From contig JAMRYE010000003.1 in the NCBI GenBank assembly GCA_024082115.1, positions 4,650,001-4,714,000 on the forward strand: a stretch of 64,000 nt of DNA, written 5' to 3'. How positions within the stretch are numbered: the first letter of the stretch is position 1; each line of letters begins with the position of its first letter. The notes beneath the pieces are model-generated. The model saw nothing but the letters and a program-made list of their open reading frames with translations, had not been told where the DNA came from and searched no databases. Below are positions 35,226-48,194 of the stretch, one piece after another. The stretch comes from Rhinocladiella similis (taxonomy: Eukaryota; Ascomycota; Eurotiomycetes; Chaetothyriales; Herpotrichiellaceae). Made by a program: the position numbers and the translations under genes.

Positions 35226-37752
35226 ATGTCTGTCACTACACAATTTGCCTGTACGGAACACCTTTCCGGAAGAGACGCAAAATGGCGCTCCAATGCTAAC
35301 TCGATACAATAATAGTTCGGACACTCAAGGGCATCGGCGTGGTCAATGGCGCACCCAAATATGAAGCCCTTCCTGGGTTTCAGCGGTATGCCGCACCTGT
35401 CTTGTCCTTGTTCTTCCCACCATGCTGACGACTCCAGACCCGAAGGAAACCTCCGTTGCTGTGCCTACTCGCCATGTGGCAGGTATTTTGCATGGGCATC
35501 GCCTGAAAAGTAAGTTTGCGAGAGTCTTTCTTGGAGACGTCGAGCGCTGACTTGGATGAGGGTGGACATCATCGATGCCGACACCGGCGCCATCATCTCA
35601 ACCCTCCCTGCGGAAAATGTCTTCGAACTCGGCTTTTCACCCTTGGGCACTTACATCATCACCTGGCAGCGCTCTTCCAAGGACGAAAACGGCGATGCCG
35701 TCAAGAATTTGAGGGTGTGGCTGGTCATCGATGAAAAGGCATTGGCGGAAGGTGTCGAGAAAGAGTCGATTGCGCGATTTGTGCAAAAGTCCCAGACTGG
35801 GTGGAACCTGCAGTACACCCAGGACGAGGAGTTCTGCGCGAGAGTGGTCACCAACGAGGTGCAAATCTATCAAAGCCATGACCTCACAACTGTCTGGAAC
35901 AAGATCCGTGTTGAAGGCGTGGCAGATTTCGCCGTCTCCCCTGGCAAGAGCCATACCATCGCAGTCTTTGTGCCAGAACGAAAGGTGACTTGGCCCTCCT
36001 TGATGCATAGATGGAAGTTAACCCATTCCTAGGGACAACCGGCGGCCGTTCGAGTTTACAAGGTGCCAAACTTTACCGCTCCTGTGTCTCAGAAGAACTT
36101 TTTCAAGGGCGACAAGGTTCAGCTGAAATGGAACGACAATGGCACTTCTCTGATTGTGCTGGCACAAACAGAGGTCGACAAAACCGGAAAGAGTTACTAC
36201 GGAGAAACCACGCTATATTTACTGAGCGCTAATGGAGGGTTTGATTCGAGGATTGACTTGGGTCAGTTTCTCCGACCTGCTCTTGTCTTCGAGCTTGAGC
36301 TAACGATCTGTAGACAAAGAGGGCCCAATCCACGACGTTTCGTGGTCGCCAAAGTCCAACAGTTTCGCCGTGGTTTACGGATACATGCCGGCGAAAACCG
36401 TCATCTTCAACTCGAAAGCTCAGGCAGTGCACACTTTCCCACTTGGACCACGAAATACCGTGCTGTTCTCGCCCCATGGTCGTTTCGTGCTGGTGGCTGG
36501 CTTTGGAAATCTCGCCGGACAGATGGACATCTATGACCTGGAGAAGGATATGACCAAGATTTGCACTATCGAGGCTAGTAACGCGAGTGTGTGTGAGTGG
36601 TCACCCGATGGTGTGCATATTCTCACGGCAACCACGTCCCCGCGCCTCCGAGTCGACAATGGTATTCGCATCTGGCATGCTGGCGGCAACTTGATGTACA
36701 ACGAGGACATGAACGAACTGTATCATGTTTGTTGGCGTCCTCAATCGGCAGAAAAACATCCTCTCGGCAATAATCCTTTCTCGCCCATGCCTGTGCCCCA
36801 CAGCAGTGCCACGCAATACATGGCAGCGAGAAAGACGCCTAGCAAGCCGGCTGGTGCATACAGACCCCCTGGTGCTCGAGGCCAAGTGACCCCGCTCGCT
36901 TTCAGGCGAGAAGACGAGGGAGGCGCGGCCTTTGTTCGTGAGGGCATCTCTTCATTCTCGAGTAGCATCAATGGGTTTGGCAAGTCTCGCTCACGGGTCG
37001 TTCCGGGTGCTGAACCGGCCGAAGACAATGGACCGCTGCCACCTGGCGCTGCGCCTGGTGGTGGTGTGAGCTTGACCGGCACTGGTGAGGGAGCTGATGG
37101 AGAGCCTATGTCCAAGGCCGCAAAGAAAAATGCCAAGAAGCGAGAGGCAAAGAAGGCTGCTGCTGCCGCCGCACGTGAGCAAGGCACTGGCAACAACAGC
37201 CTTGCTCCTGAGCAACATGTGAGCGGAGGAAAGAGCCCAACTCGAAGTCCAGAGGGCCGTGGCCACCAGCGCAGCCGAAGCAGGAACTATGTGCCTGCTC
37301 CCGGGTTGGAACCGCCCTCTGGATCAAAGAAGGAACGAAGTCGAAGCAATAGCAGGCGTCAGCGCGGAGATACTGCCAGTTCATCACACAATCGTCCGCA
37401 CGCGAATGGTACTGCCAAGGGTCCTGGACATGGTACGGCGCAAGCGACACCAAATCAGAAGCCCAGAAACGGCACCCCATTGGCGTCAATTGACACATCT
37501 GCACAGATTCCACCGCCTCCACCGATTCCACAAGGAGAGGCTCCCCCCGATCTGGAGGTCACAAGCCCATCAACTCCGGGCGGAAATCCCCAAGACAAGA
37601 AGATCAGAGGACTCTTGAAAAAGATTCGAGCCATTGAGGATCTCAAGATGAGATTTGCTGGCGGCGAGAAGCTGGAAGATACGCAAGTTCGCAAGATATC
37701 AAGCGAAGATTCGGTCAGGAAAGAGCTGTCCGCGTTGGGATACACTGGTTGA
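35226..37752 (+). CDS. Eukaryotic translation initiation factor 2A
   Basis: Six exons, 35226-35250, 35316-35385, 35438-35509, 35561-35984, 36033-36261 and 36314-37752, give 752 residues in phase. eIF2A is a cytosolic WD-type beta-propeller factor linked to GTP-independent delivery of initiator tRNA and to non-canonical start sites. The N-terminal MSVTTQFAFRTLKGIGVVNG is followed by propeller blades, for example CCAYSPCGRYFAWASPEKV, IHDVSWSPKSNSFAVVYG, PRNTVLFSPHGRFVLVAGFG and SVCEWSPDGVHILTATTSP. Residue about 430 onward is low-complexity, with a Lys/Ala helix (KAAKKNAKKREAKKAAAAA) and Arg/Ser stretches. A conserved C-terminal helix (KKIRGLLKKIRAIEDLKMR) closes it. Five introns crowd the first kilobase, typical of older fungal genes. 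Confidence 0.93.
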
Positions 37753-38252
37753 GGTAGTGGGGGGGCCTGGCGCCTTATAGAAGGGAAGATACTGGTGTAC
37801 TGAACATGATCGGCCTTCTTTCCATTTGCACTCTTGGCCACTGAATTTTCTGAGCAGTCTATGATACAGATATGTGTGGTTGTGGTGAGTCAGACGTGCG
37901 GCTGTCATTCGGCTGTGCATCAGAGCTGGTAGCCAGAGAGGGTGGACCGTGTTGAATTGCTAGATTTCTTGCATAGCGTAGGGAACGGAACATGGGTGTT
38001 TGTGTGGCCATGTGGGTCATTATGGGCCTCGCTCGAAATGGGCAGCGAGAGCTGGAGGAAACGGAGCTCGAATTTGTGCAGTGAAGAGAAGAAATTTAGA
38101 AGGGAGAAGTACAATATCATACCACGGTAGTTTCCAAAAATGAGAAGAGAAAGAAGAGGACTTTTGTCAATCTTCACAAGATGATGAGGTTCGTCTTGTG
38201 TCGGGGGTATTGTCGACTGCTGCAGCGTTCTTCGTATGTATGTGTAGGAGTA

Positions 38253-38373
38253 GCATCAGGTGCATCAGGTATATCAGGTTGGCAGGGTATATCAGGTGTA
38301 TCAAGTACAGCAGGTATATCAGGTACATCATGTATATCAGGTAGGCAAGGGTAGGCAAGGTTAGGCACGGGTA
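38253..38373. repeat. 9-bp minisatellite (ATCAGGTNT-like)
   Basis: About a dozen imperfect units built on ATCAGGTAT/ATCAGGTGC, ending in GTAGGCAAG-type units. On the minus strand two frames stay open through it only because of the 9-bp period. Confidence 0.85.
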
Positions 38374-38710
38374 AGAGGTAAATTATGTACTGTAAGCCAT
38401 TGCCACAACCACCAATTCCAAAATGAAAACGCCGTAGAAATCAGCCCAAAAGGTTAGAACCAAAGTACCTCCTCTCTCGAGATGGAGTAGTGTCTGCCTT
38501 GGGCTTTTTATGGGCAGGCGCCACGAGATTCATTTCTTTTCCGTTGTTGTGTTTGTATGTGTTCGAACGGCGTGGGAAATCCCATGTAGATGGATTGTCT
38601 CTTTGGGCAGCAGCACCTAGAGGTATAAGAAACAAAAGATGGCTTCTTTAGTTTCCCCGTGTCGTGCGCCGCGTGCGTACGTACGTGCTTGGCGATTCTA
38701 TCTCTCCCGT

Positions 38711-38735
38711 CTCCCTTGCTCCATCTCTCTCTTCA

Positions 38736-38766
<31 letters not shown>

Positions 38767-38821
38767 AGAAATAGAAAGAGAAAAGAGAAAGGAGAAAGGA
38801 AACAGAGAAAAAAAAAAGAAG
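38711..38821. repeat. Pyrimidine tract, (CG)8, purine tract
   Basis: A (CT)n-rich tract runs directly into 16 bases of alternating CG (38751-38766) and then into an A/G tract of about 55 bases. The two arms are partly complementary around the CG core. Confidence 0.9.
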
Positions 38822-39540
38822 GTGCCAGCTTGATACTTGCGTCCACTGTTGTGGAAAGAGAAACGTTTGATCTTTCGCGAGGAATACTGAGCTGACACAA
38901 GGTATTGATCTCGCCTTGGGCTCCACCTTGCATCGCGACAGGGAGAAGGGAAGAAAAGAGGGAAGGGGGAAAGGAGGTAGAGAAAGATAGCTGATGGATT
39001 GGGGTTTCCCTCCAAAGTATGTACTGTTGCTGGATGGTGCGAGGTGGAAGAGCAAAGAAACAAACGAACACGGGATACGGGAAATTAGGTGGAGGAAAGG
39101 GAGAGAGACGAGATAAAGCAGCAAGATAAACAGCAAAAGAAAGAGAGAATAAACTATGATCATGATGTGAGAGTGACTTGAATCCAAGCATGATGGTCCC
39201 GCTGGTAGTCATTGGATGGCAAATGTGACTCGAAAAGTCTCCAACGTCACATGGATTCAATTGTTCTTTTCAACATCGACGTAGGTATTTGTTGTCCATT
39301 TGACGCCAATGACGGCAAGTAGTATACTCTTGTGCGCCGGTCTTTTTGAGGAACCATTTCTCCCATTGGTACGCCATAGCCAGGCTAATAGTGGACACTC
39401 AAGTTCACCGAAATGAAAGAAGCCGAATGAGGGGGTATCGTACAAAGGTTGTATGGTAGGTGTAACTGAGAATACTCGAGCTGGGCATGAAATGGAGCCT
39501 AACGTTGATTCACTTGACTTGACAGTCAGAATGGATGCGG

Positions 39541-41756
39541 TCAAGTGAATAATCGCCTCTGGGACACCTGACTGCTAGGCCCGAATCTCCTGGACGAGCT
39601 GCCGACTTTGGCAGAGGGGAATTTTGTAGGCGTGGGTGATGCCATGGCGACATCATCATCACCATCGTCATTATCAGCATCGTTCTCATCATCGAGCTGA
39701 AATCCCACGCTTTTCGTAAAGATATTCATGGGTTTGGGTTTCAATGAAGCAGTACCACCACCGCCACCCATCTCGTCTAGCAAGCGATCCATGCCATCGA
39801 CATCGAGAACGCCTGATGCAAGTAGAGCTTGGTCAGACGCCTGTGGGGCGAGCGAAGACGGGACCTGCATGGACGAGTTGGTGGTCGTGACTGCGTTTGT
39901 GATAGGGTTGACAGACAGGATAAGGCGGTGGTTGGTTTGTATGAGGAAGTCGGGTGTGGACGCTGATATGCCAAATAGACCCGAGGACTCGGCGTCGGCT
40001 CTTGGTTTGGAGAGTAAGCTGAAAGAAAGAGCATTTTGACCTCCAAGTTTCACTGCTGGCAGGCGTACGGGTCTGATATCGGACCTCCACACTGATTGCA
40101 CTGATGATATGTAGACGTTCTCTTCCCCGTAGCTAATCACGGCACACTCATCGTGCGGCCGTCCGTTCTGTACTGCTTCCACGTAAATACTTCCTTGCGG
40201 ATTCTGAGGCTTTGATGTCGTTGAGTCTTGCTTGAGCCCGTTGAAGAGATCCTCGGAACGCACCTTGCGTGTTGAAGGGGTCATGGGAGCTAGACTCCCT
40301 GATGCAGGCTGATCCTGGACGCTAGCTGTTTTCTGCTTCATTTCGGTAGGCGAGGATATGATTGATCGAATTGCGAACTTCGTCAACGATCCCCCGTGAA
40401 TTCCCGAAATGTTGGCCTGCCCTCGGATCAAGTTCGCTCCTGTATTGGACGAAGACGGTCCGACCGCTTCAAGATCCCATATGCCCCATTCGCCATCTTC
40501 GAGCAAAGCTAGTACGGCCCGTCCTCCAGCAACCCAACGCGCGTCGAGGACGCTTTTTCTCCTTGAGGTGACAAGGCCTCTGTTGTCTGATAGGAAAGGT
40601 GGAAGGAAACTCATAAGGAATTTGCCGCGAGAGCTGCTTGCCGTCTTCGTAGACCGTGTAGTAGAAACAGAATCGGCGGTGGCAGTGGAACCTCTTCGCT
40701 CACGAGAATAGGAAGGGAACACCTGATACAGCTTGACGCATGAGCCTGCCGGAAGGGTAATGAGTAGATTGGAGTGCCGTTCAGCGGGATAGGAGCAGGT
40801 GTTGAAGGCCAATTTTGCACCCATAGCAGGCGATCGCAGATATTGCCTTCTGATGGGCAAGTGATGCTCGGGTGCAGACGAGATCGAATGGGTCTGCACT
40901 GGTACCTGATGAATGAGTAACAATCCTGCTCCGGTGGACGAAATGCTGGCAATGAGCAAGGACCATCGGCGCGAATCTGTGGACTTCTCGCTTTTTGAGG
41001 AAACATGTCCCCCTTGTTGATGTTGTTGTTCACTGCCTTCTTGATCATCCTGGACACTCACGGTGTGCGTAATCGCAATGTCTGATATGAAATCTTGGTG
41101 CGAATTTGGCCCAAAGATCTTGATGGTGTCAATTCCCAACTTGGATGCATCCTCAACCCCTGGGGAAGGGGGGTCTAGCGGAGCAAAGATGAGGCGAATA
41201 CTGAGGTCTGCACAAGCCACAGCTACCACAATATGATTCAGGTACAGTGATGGCCACGACTCAGGAGGAGCTTGCTCGAGATCCTTCACGATATTGGGAA
41301 CCGCAAGGCGTACGGCTGCCGTGGCCAACGGTATATCAATGGATCGTAGGAAGTTTGGGTATGGGGCGGCGGGGTCTATTTCCTCCTCTTCCTGTTCGAA
41401 TTCGGCCGGCGCCGGAGGGTGTTCTTTTGTTGAGGGTTCAACATCGTCGTCGTCGTCCAGATCAATCACCATAGCATCTGCCTTTGCAGTGCCGTTGACC
41501 CTGACGGGTGGAGTATCCTTCTTAGCAGGCCTGAAGGATTTCCCTGCATACCATGCAATGCGTAAGCCTTCGTCGTGGCCGTATATTATGACAGTAGAGC
41601 CATTGGAGGACTGTCGAGGATAGATATGTGCGTCGTACGCCTCATGAGGGAGGTCGTAGCTGTCGCCGATTGTTAGTCGGCGCAGTGAGTTACAAGGATG
41701 AGATTGACTTGCCTCAACTGGAATCGATCCTTCTGCTTGAGTACTGTGCGCTCCAT
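39541..41756 (-). CDS. NUP37: Nucleoporin Nup37 (fungal type)
   Basis: Two exons, 41713-41756 and 39541-41659, give 720 residues. The short first exon ends CAGTTGAG and the intron starts GCAAGT, so this is a GC-AG intron. Using it restores QLSYDLPHEAYDAHIYPRQS, the usual start of the family, followed by STVIIYGHDEGLRIAW. Nup37 is a WD-repeat member of the Nup107-160 (Y) complex that scaffolds the nuclear pore. Blade-like segments include YLNHIVVAVACADLSIRLIF, RWSLLIASIS and VLDARWVAGGRAVLALLEDG. An Asp/Glu run follows the N-terminal block and the C-terminus is acidic, then Ser/Arg-rich. It diverges from APC1. Confidence 0.82.
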
Positions 41757-42077
41757 GGCCGGTGAAAGAGTCTAACTAGGCAGTAGTTTGCAGGTTTGGA
41801 CAAAGATTGTAATACTCGTAGAAAGAGACTGGCTAGCAACCTTGTTCTTGTCCCTTGCGGAGTGGAAAAGTTGTGCCATTTGTTTCTCCAATTCGCGTCA
41901 AAGCGCGTCAGGGCAACTTCTGGACTGACTTCACAGTTGTTTGACTTGAAGAGCCACCGCGAATCTCACGACTGGAGGATCATGGGTTCAAGAAAATAAC
42001 TACTACTATGGCCAGCGAGCCTTCGATTTCACAATCTCATCTAATGTCGACCCATCGACCGCCTCGCTCCTTCAATC
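41757..42077. promoter_or_regulatory. Shared divergent promoter, NUP37/APC1
   Basis: Only 321 bp separate the two start codons, so both genes must draw their promoters from it. A CCAAT box lies at about 41887 (CTCCAATTCG). No TATA box is obvious. The sharing is inferred from position. Confidence 0.55.
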
Positions 42078-45000
42078 ATGACTTCAGTGCAATCGCTCGG
42101 CCTCCGTGAACCTAGCGCTCTGCAATACCTGGTCACCGAGTCCATCCTTCCCCCCGACCCTGCACCGTCGCTGTACAAATGGTCCGTCTCGCAGAGGCGT
42201 GAAGATGACGGTTACGGTCTCGTCGAAGAGGAAGTGCTGATCACTGATCACTGCGTTGTATGGTCATGCAATGGCGTCGTTCAACGAGTCTTAAACTTAG
42301 CTGTTGAAGGCGAGAGTATCTCACACGCATTTGTGTCGACATTCGCTCTTGGTCAACCGACAGAAGGAAAAAATTTTTGCAAGCAGGAAGGGCTCCAGAA
42401 TGTCTGGAAGCGTGCTTTGGTTGTCATCTTAAGAACACAAATCCATATCTTTCTGGTTTCGGGCGATACCTATATTGTGCCGCTGTCTTTCGAGGTCGAA
42501 TCGGCTCATCCTTGCCCGGGCGGTTTCGTTCTGCAACGGAAGCTGGAGTCGGATGAGGATCTCGGCAACTCGCTGCAATTTCAACAAGACCTCAGCACCA
42601 TTAATGAGACACTCACTTCTGTCGGAGGGAATAGTTCGAGACCGTCTATTGTACTCCCCTCGAGCCAGAAATGGATTCCACAACCGAAGTTTTCGACATC
42701 TGCGGGTATGCCACGGACCTATTCGTTTACTCAGATCATGTCAGAGTTAGGCCTGGTTGTCCACAGCACAAACCGTATGGGGCAGCCTCTGGATGAATGC
42801 AAGGTCTTACCCAGGACAGAGAGACTCCTCTTCGTTTCACGTCATGGCGAGCTTGACCTAGGCTACGGGAGCGAAATGCCACGTCTCTGTCTGGCTCTAA
42901 CCATCGATGAGAAGTCTTCATTTACGTTGTGGCAGGTGAGTTCAGATGTCGTCAGTAAAGGCTCGGAAAGGCACAGGAGCAGCCACAATCCAAAGCCAAG
43001 GTCCTCGTTAAGGAAAAGTTCGAATATGTACAGGCGTGATCAAAGTGTTGCGACCCAGCCTACTCGGCGGCCAGGCGACCTTAGAGAGAGCCTCGGCGGC
43101 ATTGGCGATATGCAATATTCCGAAGGAGGACTTTTTCCATCAACCCAGGAGCAGACATCGTTTCAGTCAAATGATTTGGCCTCTCAGCTTGGTCCAGAAT
43201 TTGGCGATGTCGGTGTCCAGACTCGTTCTGCCCGAAGGATCAGCTCTATGCTGGCACGTACAGACCTTGGATCTGCAGCGGATCGAAGCACATTCAACGA
43301 CTTGGCTGTTGGCGCTGGCGGTCGCCAGAGTCTGAACAGACCGGGAAGACGTGGCGAGTCCATTGGAAGTTTCAATGATCGACATAGCTTTGGCTTTCGA
43401 CGCAGAAGCTCGTTCCCAACCAACACCTCGGTCTTCAGCACTGGAACCTCATTCCTTGACATGTCCGCTCGTGGTTTACTTGAAGATATGGACCCATTAA
43501 AGCAGTCTACTCGCCTCGAGGAGGAAAATTACAATGGAGCAGCGTCACACCTTCCTAGGGATATTGGCTTCTTCAGGTTGAAGTCATTTCCTCGAAGTCA
43601 ATTGTCAGCTGATGTCGAATCTCTTTGTGACATAAAAGTCGTCACTCTCCAAAGTCCAAATCTGGTTCATCAAGATATGCAACTACCCAAAGAGCTTTAC
43701 ATGGGCATCATGGACAAATCTCGGCAGGAACTTATTCTCGCTCGAATTCTGGTCAAGGCTCGTTCGAGCCGGACAAGGAAAATAGCTGTAGAATTCAAAG
43801 TTACAGAGGTCCGCAAGTTGCCTGGAATCAAGGATGTTTGCAAGGTTGCTGATGGTGCTATACAGCGACTTGCTGTACTGACCGAGTCGCGTTCAAAGAT
43901 TATCTCTCTCCAACTTGAAGCGCCGTGGTCACCACCCTTTCGTTTTGAGCTCCCGCCGAGGATTGTGATACATGATCCTTTCACGAGCTCATACTCTTTT
44001 AGCCCTAGGAAGGATAAAGACACAGGGCTCAGACGAAGCATTCCCGGCACAGGGGTCAGCGCACAATCGCTGCTCGAGTCTGGGACTAGCGGTCAATTGT
44101 ATGTGGTCGATCAAGATCTACGTCGCCATGCGATACAGCTACAGCTTGCTCCTCGCGATCCGCTTGTCCTTGACATCCTCAAGATGTGTGACATTGTGCT
44201 TAGCTCGAGGGAACAGGAAAGCTTGCTTGTCGCCTTTTGGGAAGTGTCTCAATGGCTACGTGACAAGGGAGTCTCGACACCGTCAGACTGGCTCGCTATT
44301 GTTGTGGTTCTCTTCTCCCTTGCTGTACCCTTCCTCAACACCCAGCACCGACATTCTACCCCGAGCCATCGGCGAAAGAAGAGTGCGCTTCTTCGATCAA
44401 GCAGTGGTAGCGCTATTGACCTCACGAATTATGATTCAATGCATAACGAAGATCGAGATACGAATCCGCATGGTGGGTTGCGCAGTCCCGCGTGGACTTG
44501 GCTCCATCCAAAACACCCAGCTCCCTCTGCAACAGGAGGAAGGTCGAAATCATCATCCAAGATTTTGAACTCCTCTGCATTTCACGAACGTTCTAATGAT
44601 AAGAAAAATACCTTCATAGTAGACGCCATCGCTCTAGCTGCGGAGTATCTACAGTCTCCATTTGGGGAATATGCATTTGGTCCTGAAGGGTATCTTCCTA
44701 CCTCCATCAGCAAAGACCGCGAGCAGCGGTGCAACACCATTCCGAGCATTCTAGTTGGCTTGCACCTTCTCCATGAAGAAAGCAAGCTCAACGTGACAGC
44801 CTCCGCCAGGTCTGGAAAGGCAGACAGTAATTTGATCATGGTCATGGCTCAGCTGGGATCCTGGCTTCAGTGGAAAGACTGGACAGCCAGCAATGGTTCA
44901 TATTACCAATTTGAAGCAGTGGAAAGTGACCACTGTCTATATGATCTTTCGGTCATTGACGGTCTTTCCATGCCTTCTCAACCCTTCACTCCGCCTTCGA

Positions 45001-48000
45001 TTTATGCTCACCTTGAGCAATGGATCAACGCCACTCCCACGGAACAATTCCTTACATTGGCACGGCTGTCAGGTAGAGGGGGGGACCCAATGACATTGGC
45101 AGTCATGAAACGGCTCAGCTAACGCCTCGTACAACGGCTCTGCTCACCTTTTTAAGATGTGCGCAAGACCAAGCTGGCTCCGAAAATATGATCCATGCAT
45201 TGACTAAGGCTGGCTTGACAAGATCGAGTGTACAGAGTTTGCCCGACGGCGTAGCCGCTGTCTTCAACCAAGTTCTGTCGTCCAAGAAGTACCGCACAAT
45301 GCAGGCGAACAAAAGTGGAGGTCCACTCGAGTCTGGAGGATGGGCTAGTAAAGACGATACCCTACTTTTCTTGAACAGGCCTCACTTGACCATGAATCAT
45401 GAAGCGCTCCGAGACTATCACAGCGTCTGTTCGTCTGCTTTAGAAGCGGAAACCCTCCAGAGATGGGACGCATCATCCGAAGCTAACAGACAAGCTGTAA
45501 CCAAGCTGATTTTTAGCAAAGATCGGCGATTCCCCGAAGCTTCAAAGCTTGTAAATCAAACACGACCTCCGGTGGTGGAATGTACCCCTGAGCCAGAATG
45601 GACAGAGGTTGAATTGCTGGATGCGCAAAAAGAACTGGCCCAATATGTCACGCGTCGAACACTCTCTGTAGCAGCCGGGCGAGGCATGATGCATTTCAGT
45701 GCTCGAGTTCCACTGCTGACTGAAAGAGTACCGATTCCTGCCTTCAGCCTCCAGTGCATCATGAAACCTATAAATGCCACCGAGAGCACGCAAGCAATGA
45801 CTTTTAGCGCAGACAAGGCAATATTCACAGAGGAAAAGGTATGTTGGGCGTTCTTCCACAATGGTGCGTCAATGGGTCTTATGATTTCCGAAGATGCCCA
45901 AGGCATTGATACTTCTTGGATCTTGTACAATAAACCCCCAGAACTGACCAACCGACACGCTGGTTTCCTGCTTGCATTGGGACTCAACGGCCACCTCAAA
46001 ACATTGGCGAAATGGGTTGCTTTCAAATACCTAACGCCAAAGCATACGATGACTTCTATTGGTCTCCTTCTGGGACTATCGGTGTCTTTCCTGGGTACTA
46101 TGGACACTCTCATTACTCGTCTTCTGTCCGTCCATGTCACGCGTCTTCTCCCACCGGGCGCCGCAGAATTGAATCTATCGCCGTTGACGCAGACCACTGG
46201 AATCATAGGCATAGGTCTGCTGTACTACAACTCGCAGCATCGTCGAATGTCTGAAGTCATGCTGTCCGAGATCGAAAACAATGACGCGGAGGAGGGCGCA
46301 CCTTCTGACACAATCCTTCGTGACGAAGGGTATCGATTGGCGGCGGGCTTCGCTCTAGGCCTGATCAATCTGAGCCAAGGGAAGCATTTGCACGGCCTCC
46401 ACGACATGGGGGTTCTTCAAAGACTTCTTGCCATTGCAGTCGGCACTAAGAACGTGAATATGGTTCACGTTCTTGACCGTGCAACTGCTGGCGCCGTAAT
46501 GGCCATAGCTTTCATCTTTCTCAAGACCAACGATGAGGCAATTGCAAGAAAAGTCGATGTACCCGATACTCTCCATCAATTCGACTATGTCCGTCCCGAT
46601 ATATTCCTCCTACGAACCCTAGCACGCCACCTGATCATGTGGAATTCGATACTTCCCAGCAGCAGCTTTGTGCAGAGATCGCTCCCTGCTCCATATAGGC
46701 ATAGGTTTGACCTCAAATCCACTAAACACCTCAGCACTGAGGACATGCCATTTTTCAACATACTTGCGGGGATTTGCTTTGCCATCGGACTGAGGTTTGC
46801 CGGATCACAACGTGCCGATGCGCGTGATCTACTGATATTATACCTCGACCAATTTTTGCGGCTGAGCCGCCTGCCTGCTCACAATTACGATGCACGTGTG
46901 ACTTTGAACAGTGTGAGGAATTGCCTGGACACCCTTGCACTAGCAGTAGCGACAGTGATGGCTGGTTCTGGTGATCTGGTCGTCCTGCGGCGCTTACGAG
47001 CGCTGCATGGACGAACTGACAAGGACACTCCTTTTGGAAGTCACCTTGCTGCACACATGGCTCTAGGAGCTCTGTTTTTAGCTGGTGGGACCAAAACATT
47101 CGGGACTTCTGATATAGCTGTCGCAAGCTTGTGTATTGCTTTCTATCCTATCTTCCCAAATGATGTGCTTGACAATAGGGGTCATCTTCAGGCACTTCGA
47201 CATCTTTGGGTGCTTGCTGTTGAAGGTCGATGCTTGGTCGCTCGAGATGGCGACGCCGGCGGCTCTGTCGTTGGTGGTATCACCGCGTCCATTCAGCTCA
47301 AAGACGGCACAACGCAAGACATACAGGTCCCTGGTCTCCTGCCGGAGCTTGATACCATTAAGTCTGTTGAAGTCAAGGGCGAGGGGTTCTGGGATGCTTG
47401 CCTTGATTTTTCAACGAGTGAGACGAAGCTTCGTGAGAATATCAAAGCTGAGAATTCTGTGAATGTCATACTTCGCCGTCGAGCTGCATATGACCAACCA
47501 CCTCAAGACCTGTTCAACGCAGAGTTGCAGGCCTTGACAGAAGCGCAGGGCATTCCAAGTGTGGATCCAAACTCGACTGCTTTTTACACGCACAATAGCA
47601 CTTCAGCAACAGGCTCAGCCACGTCAAGGCCGGCCAATGCCTTTGAGTGGTTATTTGATTTGAGCGCGTTCGGGGATTTCGACCATTCCGAAAGATCGCT
47701 CGTGCTAAGCGCAGCACCTGTAGGCGACTGGAATGCTGCAGAGTTGTTGCAGAATGGGGTCGTCGATTCGAGATTAGAGCTCGAGATGGGAAGTGTCCCA
47801 CCTAAGCATGAAGCTGGCGTGTCCAGTCAGAAAGTGCAAAAAGACAAACTGTGGCAATTACGACTCTTATTTGACTGGCTAGATCGTTGGGAAAAGGAAG
47901 ATGAAGAACTCGACCATCTCGCATCTGCTACCGCGGATGAGAATAAATGGTTCAGCAGCTCGGGTGGAACATGGCTCAGAAAAGAGCTTGTCGAGCGATT

Positions 48001-48079
48001 AAGATGGAGAGTATGGAGTATGACCCTGGAAGACAGTCACAGCAGTGAGGGTCATAAGGATGATGAATGGATGTGGTGA
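42078..48079 (+). CDS. APC1: Anaphase-promoting complex subunit 1 (BimE); frame break near 45117
   Basis: Two long open frames, 42078-45122 and a second carrying on to 48079, together code about 2,000 residues, the normal size of fungal BimE. APC1 is the scaffold of the nuclear ubiquitin ligase that degrades cyclin B and securin. The first half has the N-terminal propeller (LITDHCVVWSCNGVVQRVL, GGFVLQRKLESDEDLG) and a phospho-rich loop. The second has PC-repeat-type segments (GLLLGLSVSFLGTMDTLITR, LAAGFALGLINLSQGKHLHG, AGAVMAIAFIFLKTNDEAIA). Between them, frame 1 ends at MKRLS then TAA, while the next frame reads QLTPRTTALLTFLRCAQDQA into the second half. This looks like a lost base at about 45117. 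An intron 45068-45156 with a weak GTCAGG donor and a GCTAACG branch-like site would also join the frames, but removes both conserved-looking stretches. Confidence 0.9.
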
Positions 48080-48194
48080 TTGTAACTCCTGTCATCAGCT
48101 AGACGAGAGCCGAGCTCTGTATGGCAATGTTAGAAGATTGAAGGCATCAACCAGAGTTTCCACGACTTGAGCTTTACTAACGCCACAGGCGCAA

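Larger units (their letters stand above)
37753..39540. other. Low-complexity convergent intergenic region
   Basis: Lies between the 3' ends of eIF2A and NUP37. It carries the minisatellite at 38253-38373 and the CT/CG/purine tract at 38711-38821, followed by purine-rich DNA to about 39160. Long open frames in the purine tract come only from its composition. Confidence 0.7.

Noticed and set aside
38648..39260. Long minus-strand open frames rich in Phe, Ser and Leu
   Set aside because: They come from the purine-rich tract read in reverse; composition alone explains them.
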